A stretch of DNA of 64,000 bases, taken from the NCBI RefSeq assembly GCF_037977385.1, contig NZ_CP150277.1, positions 1,837,001 through 1,901,000 of the forward strand, in the 5' to 3' direction. Of this stretch, positions 43,270 through 51,183 are shown in pieces; position 1 is the stretch's first letter, and each line of letters begins with the position of its first letter. The DNA comes from Terribacillus sp. FSL K6-0262. Its GTDB lineage: Bacteria > Bacillota > Bacilli > Bacillales > Amphibacillaceae. The position numbers were made by a program, and so were the translations under genes. Under the pieces are notes generated by a model. The model had not been told where the DNA came from. It searched no databases and saw nothing but the letters and a program-made list of their open reading frames with translations.

Positions 43270-44334
43270 TTAGGATTGCAGGGAAAGTTTATAATAATAG
43301 ATGGCCAGATCATCCTGTCCGATTTCGGTGAAGTAAGCTGCCAATTCATTGGCGTAGGTACGGACATTGTAATGGTCGCCCTTCTTCCGGAATAACTCGA
43401 TGCCTTCGATCCATACTGTTTCGAAGTTGGCTCGGTCGACATACTTTTTGTGCAGCATGGCAAATTCCCATTTGAATATGTCATCCTTCTCATCGATACT
43501 GAGCTGGAATCCTTCCTGATAGGCATCCATTGCCAAATCCTGCTGTCCTGTTTTCCAATAGGAATCAGCCAGGAGGAATAAAGTCTGCAAATAGGCATTA
43601 TATGTCCGGTACTTCCGTGCAGCTGTCAGATATGGAATAGCTGCCAGAGGCATTTGCTGTACCGTATATAGATATCCGATATTATGTTGGATCAGCGCGG
43701 CTAGGTGGCCTTCATGCTCAAAATCGGTATGTGACAGCGCATCATTCAACGTATGCTCCGCTTGAGTGAATTCCTTTTGCTCGATGAAATTCAGCCCGCG
43801 CATCAATTCACTCCGGGCAAGCAGATAGCGGTATGCAGGATATTTTTCAAAGATTTTCACTGCATATTCTGTGTGGAAAACAGCGAGGGATGTAATATCC
43901 AAATGATGATAGGTCATTGCTTTGCGGAAGTGGAAATCTCCATGCTCCACTTCGTCATCAATGGAAGAGAGATACTCCTCTGCCTTTTCAAAAGCCGCCA
44001 GTGCGCATATATATTCTTTCTCGGCACTTAGCTGCATCCCTTCTGCAAGATGATGATAATAATATAATGCTGGAACAAATGCATGCATATACCCGCTTGC
44101 TTCCGAATGATATGCCTTGCTTTTTTCCAAATCGGATACAAGCACATGAAACCTGCAGGAGAGCAGCAAATATACAATGTAGAGTGTATCCTCCTGTTTC
44201 AGTTCCTCGATTCGTCCCGTTAACTCATGATACATATCCGATGCTTCCTGGCGCTTCCCCAGCCGGATAGACCGGTACCAATCCTCCATAGACGCCGTCA
44301 AATCCCTATCTAAAACGAACAAACTCCTGTCCAT
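43270..44334 (-). CDS. Rap-family response regulator phosphatase/anti-activator (orphan)
   Basis: Rap proteins bind Spo0F-P, ComA or similar regulators and are inhibited by Phr peptides. 354 residues: an N-terminal three-helix bundle (SMEDWYRSIRLGKRQEAS, about 15-32) and five or more TPR units, for example FEKAEEYLSSIDDEVEHGDF, YTVQQMPLAAIPYLTAARKY and LFLLADSYWKTGQQDLAMDA. It shares LLADSYWKT and KWEFAMLHKKY with the second rap gene at 52-53 kb. No phr-like signal-peptide frame follows it; the next sequence is a decayed GNAT gene. Target unknown. Confidence 0.87.
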   Translation of the reverse strand: MDRSLFVLDRDLTASMEDWYRSIRLGKRQEASDMYHELTGRIEELKQEDTLYIVYLLLSCRFHVLVSDLEKSKAYHSEASGYMHAFVPALYYYHHLAEGMQLSAEKEYICALAAFEKAEEYLSSIDDEVEHGDFHFRKAMTYHHLDITSLAVFHTEYAVKIFEKYPAYRYLLARSELMRGLNFIEQKEFTQAEHTLNDALSHTDFEHEGHLAALIQHNIGYLYTVQQMPLAAIPYLTAARKYRTYNAYLQTLFLLADSYWKTGQQDLAMDAYQEGFQLSIDEKDDIFKWEFAMLHKKYVDRANFETVWIEGIELFRKKGDHYNVRTYANELAAYFTEIGQDDLAIYYYKLSLQS

Positions 44335-44651
44335 ACGCGTCCCCTTTATTGTAGTCTTTCGTTATATTTTACCATTTTCGTCGAATTTTGTAGATAAAGC
44401 TGCATGTAACTGGTGAAAGAGTTTAGTTAAAGGCTGCAGGGGGAAGGCCATTCTATATCCTGCCGAAAGGGAGCATTTGATAGAGCTGGAATTTGCGGGG
44501 TAAGGACGCTTCTTTTCTAGCCTTTTCCATTATATTGACAGATTCCTGAAAGTTATCGGGATTCTGCTGTAATCGCCATCTAACTGCTTACTCTCGATCT
44601 TGATTTTTTGTTATAATTCGAGATGATCCAAGTTATATAAAAAGTAAGGTG
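44335..44651. other. gap between rap and the DUF454 gene
   Basis: 317 bases, no gene. The right end has an extended -10 (TGTTATAAT, -10 at 44612-44617) without a good -35, a plausible promoter for the DUF454 gene. A short frame ending EREHLIELEFAG near 44500 may be a remnant. Confidence 0.35.
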
Positions 44652-45065
44652 ATGATCATAAAAAAGCTTAAAAATGCACTGTTCTTCCTGCTTGGGACTA
44701 TTTTCTTGGGCTTTGGCATAGCGGGGATTGTTTTGCCTGTATTGCCTGGCGGTCCATTTTTAATGGCAGCTGCTTTTTGTTATGCGAAAAGCTCCAAACG
44801 GATTGACAATTGGTTTAAAAGCACTACTTTCTATACAAAATACGTTCTCGCAATCAAAGAAAAGAAAGGCATGACCCTTAAAGAAAAAATCCGCATCAAC
44901 ATAATTGCGGATGCATTCATTTTGTTTTCGGTATTTTATATTGATATATGGATTGTGAAGATAATTTTGATTGTACTTGGTCTCATTAAGCATTATTACT
45001 TCATAAAGAAGATAAAAACGATAAAGCCGGAGCAAGCAAGCGACGGTATCAAAACTCGCGCATGA
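44652..45065 (+). CDS. DUF454 (YbaN-like) inner membrane protein
   Basis: 137 residues with three or four hydrophobic helices. The family signature is IAGIVLPVLPGGPFLMAAAFCYAKSS (about 24-49), in which LPxLPxTPF is typical of DUF454; WFKSTTFYTKYV follows. A second hydrophobic pair lies at 85-120 and the C-terminus is basic. Function unknown; homologues are often near stress or haem genes. An in-frame GTG at 44649 belongs to the RBS. Confidence 0.82.
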   Translation: MIIKKLKNALFFLLGTIFLGFGIAGIVLPVLPGGPFLMAAAFCYAKSSKRIDNWFKSTTFYTKYVLAIKEKKGMTLKEKIRINIIADAFILFSVFYIDIWIVKIILIVLGLIKHYYFIKKIKTIKPEQASDGIKTRA

Positions 45066-45083
45066 TTATATATAAATCAGAGG

Positions 45084-45117
45084 AAAGACCGTTTCCTGAA
45101 GTGAAACGGTCTTTTTT
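45084..45117. terminator. terminator between DUF454 gene and VOC gene
   Basis: 12-bp stem AAAGACCGTTTC/GAAACGGTCTTT, 7-nt loop, T-run on plus strand; overlaps the convergent stop region. Confidence 0.82.
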
Positions 45118-45499
45118 ATGTCATTTTATTTCCAACCGCAATCCATCGGCCATCGATATCTTCAAAAACAAACTCCTTGTTTCCATAGTCGGTCACCATC
45201 AAGGGACGCACGATGGGTATACCCATATCCACCAATTCCTGCAGCATTGCGGCCTGCTTTTCCGTGATGAAATAAGCATCATAGCCATAGCCATACTGCA
45301 AGCGGTTCGGGAAAATTCTGTGAAGTGCGGATTGCGTCAGAATCAGCTCGATATTATCCCGATAGAGACATATATGCGGCTCTGTACTATCGAGGTAAGG
45401 CGTCGCCCGGAACCCAAGCTTCCCGTAAAAATCAGCCGTCACATGCAGATCGGGGCAGGGGAATATCTGAAGTGAATGGGAAAAGGATGGTTTTGTCAT
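45116..45499 (-). CDS. VOC-superfamily (glyoxalase/bleomycin resistance-like) protein
   Basis: 127 residues, two betaalphabetabetabeta modules: IFPCPDLHVTADFYGKLGFRA (about 12-32) and a C-terminal strand EFVFEDIDGRWIAVG. IELILTQSALHRIFP fills the middle. Similar in size to bleomycin/fosfomycin-type binding proteins, but metal ligands are not clear. The start overlaps the stop of a 15-codon upstream frame (ATGA), and only that upstream frame has a strong RBS. Confidence 0.8.
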   Translation of the reverse strand: MTKPSFSHSLQIFPCPDLHVTADFYGKLGFRATPYLDSTEPHICLYRDNIELILTQSALHRIFPNRLQYGYGYDAYFITEKQAAMLQELVDMGIPIVRPLMVTDYGNKEFVFEDIDGRWIAVGNKMT

Positions 45500-45543
45500 G
45501 GAGACACACCATTGTCTTTAAATCCGATATGTAAGCTGTCCAT
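45496..45543 (-). CDS. 15-codon upstream ORF coupled to the VOC gene
   Basis: ATG 45543 is preceded by a strong AAGGAGG; the frame encodes 15 residues (MDSLHIGFKDNGVSP) and its TGA overlaps the VOC start as ATGA. The VOC gene has no RBS of its own, so its translation probably depends on this leader. It could also be the remnant of a lost upstream gene. Confidence 0.45.
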   Translation of the reverse strand: MDSLHIGFKDNGVSP

Positions 45544-45627
45544 ATTCTTTCCTCCTTGAATCTATATACGCTCTCATCCGTGTTTTTTCCTTCCGTGGAT
45601 CATCTTTCAGGATTATAAAAAAGAAAA

Positions 45628-45660
45628 CAAAGCCGGGATAGTCAATCTATCCCGGCTTTG
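45628..45660 (-). terminator. terminator of the 56-residue membrane protein gene
   Basis: 14-bp perfect stem CAAAGCCGGGATAG/CTATCCCGGCTTTG with a 5-nt loop; on the minus strand followed by TTTTCTTTTTT. Confidence 0.85.
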
Positions 45661-45812
45661 TTTGATGATTTGCCATAGCCTGTAATAATAGCTGCAGAAA
45701 AAAGCAGAAATGTGATGATAAAGCCGATCAATGGGTAATTCATCAAAATCCCAAGTGTCAGCATACTTAATCCAGCGAGAGCGAACATTAGCTTGCTTAT
45801 TAAGTTTCTCAT
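45642..45812 (-). CDS. small membrane protein (56 residues)
   Basis: Encodes MRNLISKLMFALAGLSMLTL followed by GILMNYPLIGFIITFLLFSA and a short polar tail ending in KAGID: two hydrophobic helices around an NYP turn. RBS is weak (TAGGA close to the ATG). The stop lies inside the following terminator hairpin, and the frame is clean over its full length. No family recognised; plausible as a single small gene. Confidence 0.55.
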   Translation of the reverse strand: MRNLISKLMFALAGLSMLTLGILMNYPLIGFIITFLLFSAAIITGYGKSSNKAGID

Positions 45813-45926
45813 ATTCCTAGGGTAACATTTCCAAGGGAATGGAAGTCAAGTTGAATAATGTTGCTCATTTCATATTCGTATAGATTTTTTATCTTAAATT
45901 ACGATATAATCGTTATATAAGAAGGG

Positions 45927-46352
45927 ATGATGATTTTGTCTGTCCAACAATTAAATGCAATGTATATGAATATTTACCGGCAGCTTCGTTTTACCTACCA
46001 GGATAAATTGACACACCAAGCCGTAAGGATTCTTCAGACAATCAGATTGGAAAAAGAAGTGCATGTATCCCGGATTGCGGAGACCTTGGGGGTTTCTCAT
46101 AATACAGCATCGGAGCATGTGAAACGCCTTATCCAGAAGGGGTACATCAAAAAACAGCGGAGGGAAGCCGATGAACGAAAGGTCTATCTTCAGCTAACCA
46201 AGCAGGGGGAGACTAGTGTGAAGCAGCATACAGAATTGGATGAAGAGAAACTGGCTGTCGTGATGCAGTCACTTTCCAAAGAGGAGCAGGAGGTAATACT
46301 AGCTGGATTTCAACTGTTAGAGGAGCGAGCAAGAAAATGTTTTTCGTCGTGA
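45927..46352 (+). CDS. MarR-family regulator
   Basis: 141-residue winged helix: HQAVRILQTIRLEKEVHVSRIAE (about 30-52), recognition helix GVSHNTASEHVKRLIQKGYI, wing RREADERKVYLQLTKQGE. AAGGG lies directly before two ATGs (45927, 45930) and nine bases before TTG 45936, which may be the true start. The 3' end overlaps the next membrane gene by 16 bases, so it probably regulates that gene. Not close to MhqR in sequence, although MhqR-like boxes lie 450 bases downstream. Confidence 0.85.
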   Translation: MMILSVQQLNAMYMNIYRQLRFTYQDKLTHQAVRILQTIRLEKEVHVSRIAETLGVSHNTASEHVKRLIQKGYIKKQRREADERKVYLQLTKQGETSVKQHTELDEEKLAVVMQSLSKEEQEVILAGFQLLEERARKCFSS

Positions 46353-46675
46353 AGATTCTCATTAGTGCTGTTATTATTGGGGTTGTTACCGAAGTTGCAA
46401 AAAGATTTCCGACCTATGGAGGAATCATTGCAGCCCTTCCTCTAGTGAGCTTGCTTAGTGTATTCTGGCTTTTCATCCAGGGGCAAACTGCACCCCAATT
46501 ATCCCGCTTTGTCTGGGGAGTCGTGACAGGTCTGCCGGCAACCATCGTAATGCTTGTTTGTCTGTATGCGGCTTTACGGATAACGGGCCATTTAGGTTTT
46601 GCATTGCTGGTTGGGGTGGCTAGCTGGCTGTTGTTTTTGTTTGTACAACAGAAAATGGCTGCGCTCCTTTCTTAA
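46337..46675 (+). CDS. DUF3147-family membrane protein
   Basis: 112 residues, four hydrophobic helices; starts FVVKILISAVIIGVVTEVAKRFPTYGGIIAALPLVS, characteristic of DUF3147 with its conserved KRFPxxGG loop. Start ATG 46337 lies inside the marR gene. Function unknown; the coupling to MarR hints at transport or resistance. Confidence 0.8.
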   Translation: MFFVVKILISAVIIGVVTEVAKRFPTYGGIIAALPLVSLLSVFWLFIQGQTAPQLSRFVWGVVTGLPATIVMLVCLYAALRITGHLGFALLVGVASWLLFLFVQQKMAALLS

Positions 46676-46765
46676 GGATGGAAATAGTCGCTTCTCATCA
46701 AAAGGAGGAAAGGCTGGTGCAAGGGTACCGGTCTTTTTGTGTGAAAAAAATATTAGGAGAACCAG

Positions 46766-46814
46766 TTGACAGGTTCATTTTACATGATATATAATTATCT
46801 CGAATTCGAGATAA
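46766..46814 (+). promoter_or_regulatory. promoter with MhqR box 1 for the mhqN-mhqO unit
   Basis: Consensus promoter TTGACA (46766-46771), 18-bp spacer, TATAAT (46790-46795). It is overlapped by the perfect 20-bp palindrome TTATCTCGAATTCGAGATAA (46795-46814), which matches the known MhqR operator of Bacillus subtilis (TATCTCGAATTCGAGATA). Confidence 0.85.
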
Positions 46815-46849
46815 AAACTTCTTCTTGCACCGCTTATTTTTTTAACCCA

Positions 46850-46910
46850 ATATCTCGATTTCGAATTAAATGATATTTTTTTAATGATATATCTCGAATT
46901 CGAGGTAAAT
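46850..46910. promoter_or_regulatory. MhqR boxes 2 and 3
   Basis: Two more copies follow: ATATCTCGATTTCGAATT (46850-46867, imperfect) and ATATCTCGAATTCGAGGT (46889-46906, one half imperfect). Three boxes before one transcript suggest cooperative repression of the quinone-stress genes. Confidence 0.75.
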
Positions 46911-46927
46911 GAGGGGATGAGGAAAAG

Positions 46928-47235
46928 ATGGTGCAATTTACCGAGTTAATCAACCAGAGGAGACCGGCAAGCAGCTTTCTTCCAAATCATTTAATTTTGA
47001 AGAAGGAGCTTGATGAGATCTTTGAGTAGTAAAGCTGGGACCATCAGCATTCAATCTGCAGCATACGAATTTCGTCGTTGTATTGGATCCTGATAAGGAG
47101 CAGGAATTGAAATATGCAGCAAATAGGCAGTACATGGTCGAAAGTCCTTGTATTAGCGAAAAAACAAGCTTTCCATAGGCTAAAGGATTGACCCTTTAAG
47201 GCAAGCCTGTCAGTGAATTTGTAAGCTATAAATAA
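46928..47235 (+). pseudogene. mhqN: mhqN nitroreductase pseudogene
   Basis: ATG 46928 with GGGGATGAGGAAA upstream opens FTELINQRRPASSFLP, as in MhqN (YdfN) flavin nitroreductases. A TAG stops it at codon 33. A shifted frame continues with KLGPSAFNLQHTNFVVVLD and DPDKEQELKYAANRQY, another shift gives VLVLAKKQAF, and after a large internal deletion the normal C-terminus GKPVSEFVSYK and TAA appear at 47203-47235. About half the gene is gone. Its place between MhqR boxes and mhqO matches the mhqNOP operon of Bacillus subtilis. Confidence 0.82.
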
Positions 47236-47250
47236 AGGAGTGAATATGAA

Positions 47251-48186
47251 ATGACAAAACAAACGCAAGGCATTCATCATATTACCGCAATTGTTGGCCA
47301 TCCGCAGGAAAATACCGATTTCTATGCCGGTGTCCTTGGACTCCGCCTCGTAAAAAAAACAGTGAACTTCGATGATCCAGGAACATATCATCTTTACTTT
47401 GGCGATGAAAAAGGAAAACCAGGTACGATCATCACCTTCTTCCCATGGCCGAATGCATACCAAGGCCGAATCGGCGACGGACAAGTCGGGGTCACTTCTT
47501 ATGTTGTCCCAAAAGGAGCACTGGCTTTCTGGGAAAGCAGACTCTCAAAATTTGATATTGCTTATACGAAAACGGAACGCTTCGGCGAAACGTATTTACA
47601 GTTTGATGACGTTCATGGGCTGCATTTGGAAATCGTGGAAAGGGAAGCAGGAGAAAAAAATACCTGGACATTTGGCGGTGTGACGCCAGATGTTGCGATC
47701 AAAGGGTTCGGCGGTGCCATCCTTTATTCCAGAAGACCTGGTGAAACAGCACAGCTTTTAGAGCATATGGGTCTGGAGAAGGTCGGGGAGGAAGGCGACT
47801 ATATCCGCTATCAGGCAGCTGGTGATATCGGGAATATCATTGATATCAAACAGACAACGAGCGGAAGGAGCCAAATGGGTGTCGGAACGGTCCACCACAT
47901 CGCATGGCGTGCAAGCGATGATCAGGATCAGCTTGATTGGAGCGACTATGTGACCAGCCTAGGGTATGGTGTGACACCTGTCCAGGACCGCAACTATTTC
48001 AATGCCATCTACTTCCGGGAGCATGGTCAGATCCTGTTCGAGATTGCAACGGACCCGCCAGGATTCGCAATCGATGAATCAGGGGATACATTGGGTGAAG
48101 GCTTGAAGCTGCCGCCGCAATATGAACAGCATAGAGAAAAAATCGAGAATCATGTCCTTCCGTTTGAAGTGAGGGAGCTGGATTAA
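47251..48186 (+). CDS. mhqO: ring-cleaving dioxygenase, MhqO/MhqA family
   Basis: Extradiol-type dioxygenase that opens hydroquinone or catechol adducts in quinone detoxification. 311 residues, two VOC domains; Fe ligands appear as His in GIHHITAI (residue about 9), His in VGTVHHIAWR (about 217) and Glu in ILFEIATDPPG (about 266). AAAGGAG lies about twelve bases before ATG 47251. Controlled by three MhqR boxes upstream of the dead mhqN; followed by a quinone reductase gene. Confidence 0.9.
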   Translation: MTKQTQGIHHITAIVGHPQENTDFYAGVLGLRLVKKTVNFDDPGTYHLYFGDEKGKPGTIITFFPWPNAYQGRIGDGQVGVTSYVVPKGALAFWESRLSKFDIAYTKTERFGETYLQFDDVHGLHLEIVEREAGEKNTWTFGGVTPDVAIKGFGGAILYSRRPGETAQLLEHMGLEKVGEEGDYIRYQAAGDIGNIIDIKQTTSGRSQMGVGTVHHIAWRASDDQDQLDWSDYVTSLGYGVTPVQDRNYFNAIYFREHGQILFEIATDPPGFAIDESGDTLGEGLKLPPQYEQHREKIENHVLPFEVRELD

Positions 48187-48297
48187 GCAGAGAAAGCGGC
48201 ATAAGAATTACATGCAGAACTATTGACGCAATCAATGGGGGTGATTCTTATAAAATGACAAGTTAAAGCAAACTATATAAGAGGAGTGTAAATCGAA

Positions 48298-48957
48298 ATG
48301 GGATTTTTGGATAAATTATTCGGAAAAACAAAGGAGAATGAAAAAATGGAAAACGTAAAATTGGCAGTGATATATTACAGCATGGGCGGCACAAACTATC
48401 AAATGGCTAAATGGGCTCAAGAAGCAGCAAAAGAATCAGGAGCAGAAGTAAGATTACTGCAAGTACAAGAGCTTGCGCCACAGTCCGTCATCGATGCAAA
48501 CCCAGCATGGAAGGCGCAGGTCGAAGCAACAAAAGATGTACCAGTGGCAGCTTCTGATGATCTGGAGTGGGCAGATGCCATCATCTTCAGCGTACCGACG
48601 CGCTTCGGTAACATGCCATCCCAAATGAAGCAATTCCTTGATCTTCAAGGCGGTCTATGGGCAAACGGTAAAACAGTGAATAAAGTAGTCAGTGCCATGA
48701 CATCCGCACAAAACCCCCACGGCGGACAGGAAGCGACACTACTGTCCCTTTACACATCCATGATGCATTGGGGCGCAATCATCGCAACACCAGGCTACAC
48801 AGATCCGGTTCTATTCGCAGCTGGAGGCAACCCTTACGGCACAAGCGTTACTGTCGGACAAGACGGCAAAATGATCGAAGATGTGGAAGCAGCAGTGAAG
48901 CATCAGGCGAAACGTACAGTTTCTGTGGCAGAGTGGGTTAAAAAAGGAAATCAATGA
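48298..48957 (+). CDS. NAD(P)H:quinone oxidoreductase, flavodoxin-like (WrbA type)
   Basis: Two-electron quinone reductase protecting against quinone electrophiles. The 203-residue core from 48346 has the FMN loop YYSMGGTNYQMAKWAQEAA, FSVPTRFGNMPSQMKQFLD (about 81-99 of the core) and TSAQNPHGGQEATLLSLYT, all typical of WrbA. ATG 48298 (AGAGGAG upstream) adds 16 residues, MGFLDKLFGKTKENEK; ATG 48346 also has AAAGGAG. Which start is used is open. Follows mhqO by 111 bases and fits the same detoxification role. Confidence 0.88.
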   Translation: MGFLDKLFGKTKENEKMENVKLAVIYYSMGGTNYQMAKWAQEAAKESGAEVRLLQVQELAPQSVIDANPAWKAQVEATKDVPVAASDDLEWADAIIFSVPTRFGNMPSQMKQFLDLQGGLWANGKTVNKVVSAMTSAQNPHGGQEATLLSLYTSMMHWGAIIATPGYTDPVLFAAGGNPYGTSVTVGQDGKMIEDVEAAVKHQAKRTVSVAEWVKKGNQ

Positions 48958-48976
48958 TAGGTTATAGAAAGAATTC

Positions 48977-49010
48977 AAAAACCTGTGTCTTTTAGGGACA
49001 CAGGTTTTTT
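48977..49010 (+). terminator. terminator of the quinone reductase gene
   Basis: 13-bp stem AAAAACCTGTGTC/GACACAGGTTTTT with a T-run. Confidence 0.85.
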
Positions 49011-49722
49011 GATGGTTTCATCTAGCTGAAACGCTTTTATTCGTATCTTCTCTCAGTATGAATTGAAGAATGATCAAAAGACGCCGACCATCCCTAATGG
49101 GCAATTGAATCCATATTGATAAAAGGATGACCTGCTCACAAGTGAAAAATGAATGTTGCAAAAGCCGAGAAGACAATTTCTCGGCTTTTTTTGATATCTA
49201 TTTAAGGCTATGGATGGATTTCTGCCGGAATTTTGTCGGATTGTCCCGGTGTGCCCGGCAAAGATCCATGCCCTGGCCAAATGTATTAACGGATGTTGAA
49301 GACAGTGTTAAAACAATTAATAAAATCTTAATAGTAATAGCCTTTAATAAGACAAGCTAAGTTTGTTACATTCTGTATGTGGGTAAAGAGAAAAGGATTT
49401 TACAAGACACTTATCATGCTTGATCTCAGCGTATATCAAAAAGATTAATGATGAACTGGTGAATTCCGGAAAAGTCAGTCCATCAGGTATCTGAAAGAAA
49501 CCAGGAAAATTTCAAACTGAAAATGTGGGAGTATCTAGTTTAGAAGAACAGAATATGTCACTCGCAGCATCGTAAATAGTCATCATTTAAAGGATGAGTG
49601 CTGCCGCTCATACGTTTTTTACAGGATCTTAATTAATTATTTAAGAGTTGAATTGTTTATGCAGAAACAGTAAAAACAAAAAACTATATTACCAGGCTAG
49701 ATTCTGAGATGTGGGGTGCGTG
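49011..49722. other. gap of about 710 bases with decayed coding fragments
   Basis: Several short protein-like frames remain but no gene is intact. One ends QYELKNDQKTPTIPNGQLNP before 49119. A strong hairpin AAAGCCGAGAA/TTCTCGGCTTT with T-run at 49161-49192 follows. Another frame ends SAGILSDCPGVPGKDPCPGQ near 49288. From 49387 a frame (ISAYIKKINDELVNSGKVSP) is interrupted by one TGA and resumes to a stop near 49575 (VGVSSLEEQNMSLAAS). These look like remnants of lost genes. A 25-mer shared with 38631-38655 sits at 49016. Confidence 0.4.
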
Positions 49723-51006
49723 ATGGTCAGAGACGTGTTAGATATTTTGAGTCAGTTTACTTTTTACATAGGTTTAATATTTACGTTGATATTCGTTTAT
49801 AAATTGGTGTATATCATCGTTGCATTCAAAGCGAGAAGGGAAAGACATCCAGAGAAGGAAGTCCCTCTTCGTAAATATGCTTTTTTAATTCCGGCCCGCA
49901 ATGAGGAGCTTGTCATTGGACAGCTGATAGAAAGTATAAAAAACCAGAAATACCCGAAGGAATTGTACGATATCTATGTGATAGCTGACAATTGTACGGA
50001 TAATACGGCCCGCCTGGCCGAGGAAGCGGGAGCGATCGTTTCGGAGCGGTTCAATCAGAACCAGGTCGGGAAGGGCTATGCGCTGAATCATTTACTGCAT
50101 ATCATCGAAACGGAGCATGCATCGGAACAATACGATGGGTACTTTGTGTTCGATGCGGATAATCTCCTGGACGAAAATTATATAGCGGAAATGAATAAAA
50201 CCTTCAATCAAGGCTATAAGGTCATTACCAGCTACCGTAATTCCAAAAACTACGACCAGAATTGGATCACGGCTGGGTATGCACTCTGGTTTTTGTATGA
50301 AGCGGAGTTCCTTAACCGTCCAAGAATGTATTTAAACACGAGCTGCGCCATTTCAGGAACCGGATTCTTGATACATGCGGATGTCATAAAAGAAAATGGC
50401 GGGTGGGTGCATCATCTTCTTACCGAAGATATCGAATTCACTGCTGCTCAGATCATCAAGGGCGAAAAGATCGGATACTGCGGCCGAGCCATTTTCTATG
50501 ACGAACAGCCAGCTGCCTTCAGTCAATCCTGGAAGCAGCGATTGCGCTGGGCAAAGGGATTTTATCAGGTATTCATGAATTATGGGAAGGATTTGTTCCA
50601 TGGCATGATCCGCGGAAAGGGATATCGATTCTCTTGCTTTGATATGTTGATGACGGTCCTGCCGGTAGTCATTGTTTCCATGCTCTGCCTCATCGGGAAC
50701 GTAGTGATACTTTTGCTTGTCCCATTTGAAGGAAAAGCCTTGCTGCAGTCATATCTGGTAGTAGGAGCAATCGGTGTTTTGTGGATCTACAGCCTTCTTT
50801 TTGGAATCGGTCTTATTACAACAATCATGGAGTGGAAAAATATCCGCTGTCCAAACTGGAAAAAGATTTTTTACCTGTTCACTTTCCCGCTATTCCTCTT
50901 TACTTATTTGCCGATATCCGTCGTGGCGCTGTTCAAGAAGATTGAATGGAAACCGATTCCTCATACAGTGGTGAAATCTCTTGATGACCTGCGATCCAGG
51001 TCATGA
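49723..51006 (+). CDS. family 2 membrane glycosyltransferase (IcaA/BcsA-like processive type)
   Basis: 427 residues. One N-terminal helix, a cytoplasmic GT-A domain with LIPARNEELVIGQLIESIKN (about 53-72), Asp motifs VIADNCTDNT and FVFDADNLLDENY (DxD), LLTEDIEFT (TED) and QRLRWAKGF (QxxRW), then three to four C-terminal helices. That set defines processive beta-glycosyltransferases making polysaccharides such as poly-N-acetylglucosamine or hyaluronan-like chains. ATG 49723 with GGGGTG upstream; the frame opens at 49711. No other polysaccharide gene is adjacent, so the product is unknown. Confidence 0.87.
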   Translation: MVRDVLDILSQFTFYIGLIFTLIFVYKLVYIIVAFKARRERHPEKEVPLRKYAFLIPARNEELVIGQLIESIKNQKYPKELYDIYVIADNCTDNTARLAEEAGAIVSERFNQNQVGKGYALNHLLHIIETEHASEQYDGYFVFDADNLLDENYIAEMNKTFNQGYKVITSYRNSKNYDQNWITAGYALWFLYEAEFLNRPRMYLNTSCAISGTGFLIHADVIKENGGWVHHLLTEDIEFTAAQIIKGEKIGYCGRAIFYDEQPAAFSQSWKQRLRWAKGFYQVFMNYGKDLFHGMIRGKGYRFSCFDMLMTVLPVVIVSMLCLIGNVVILLLVPFEGKALLQSYLVVGAIGVLWIYSLLFGIGLITTIMEWKNIRCPNWKKIFYLFTFPLFLFTYLPISVVALFKKIEWKPIPHTVVKSLDDLRSRS

Positions 51007-51128
51007 AGCATACCTTGCATGCACGCTTAACCAGGCCTATACCAGGTCTGGTTTTTTGAAAATGAGTGGTCAGGAATTGTGGGAGAAAAGCAAACCTTTT
51101 TCGGATGGATAAAATGAATCGAAGAAAA

Positions 51129-51160
51129 ATGTTGACGCTTACATTTTCATCGCATATACT
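51129..51160 (+). promoter_or_regulatory. promoter and likely cre site of the PTS gene
   Basis: TTGACG (51132-51137), 17-bp spacer, TATACT (51155-51160). ATGTTGACGCTTACAT (51129-51144) matches the CcpA cre consensus WTGNNANCGNWNNCAW at all but one position and covers the -35, implying glucose repression. Confidence 0.65.
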
Positions 51161-51183
51161 GAAGTCAGTTAAATAAAACCATT

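Noticed and set aside
42780..43331. 183-codon plus-strand ORF opposite the cupin/GNAT remnants
   Set aside because: The minus strand carries clear cupin and GNAT motifs; the plus-strand frame is a shadow without domain features or RBS.
45927..46352. This MarR gene as mhqR
   Set aside because: Tempting because of MhqR boxes downstream, but the sequence does not resemble MhqR and it overlaps a DUF3147 gene, which is its more likely target.
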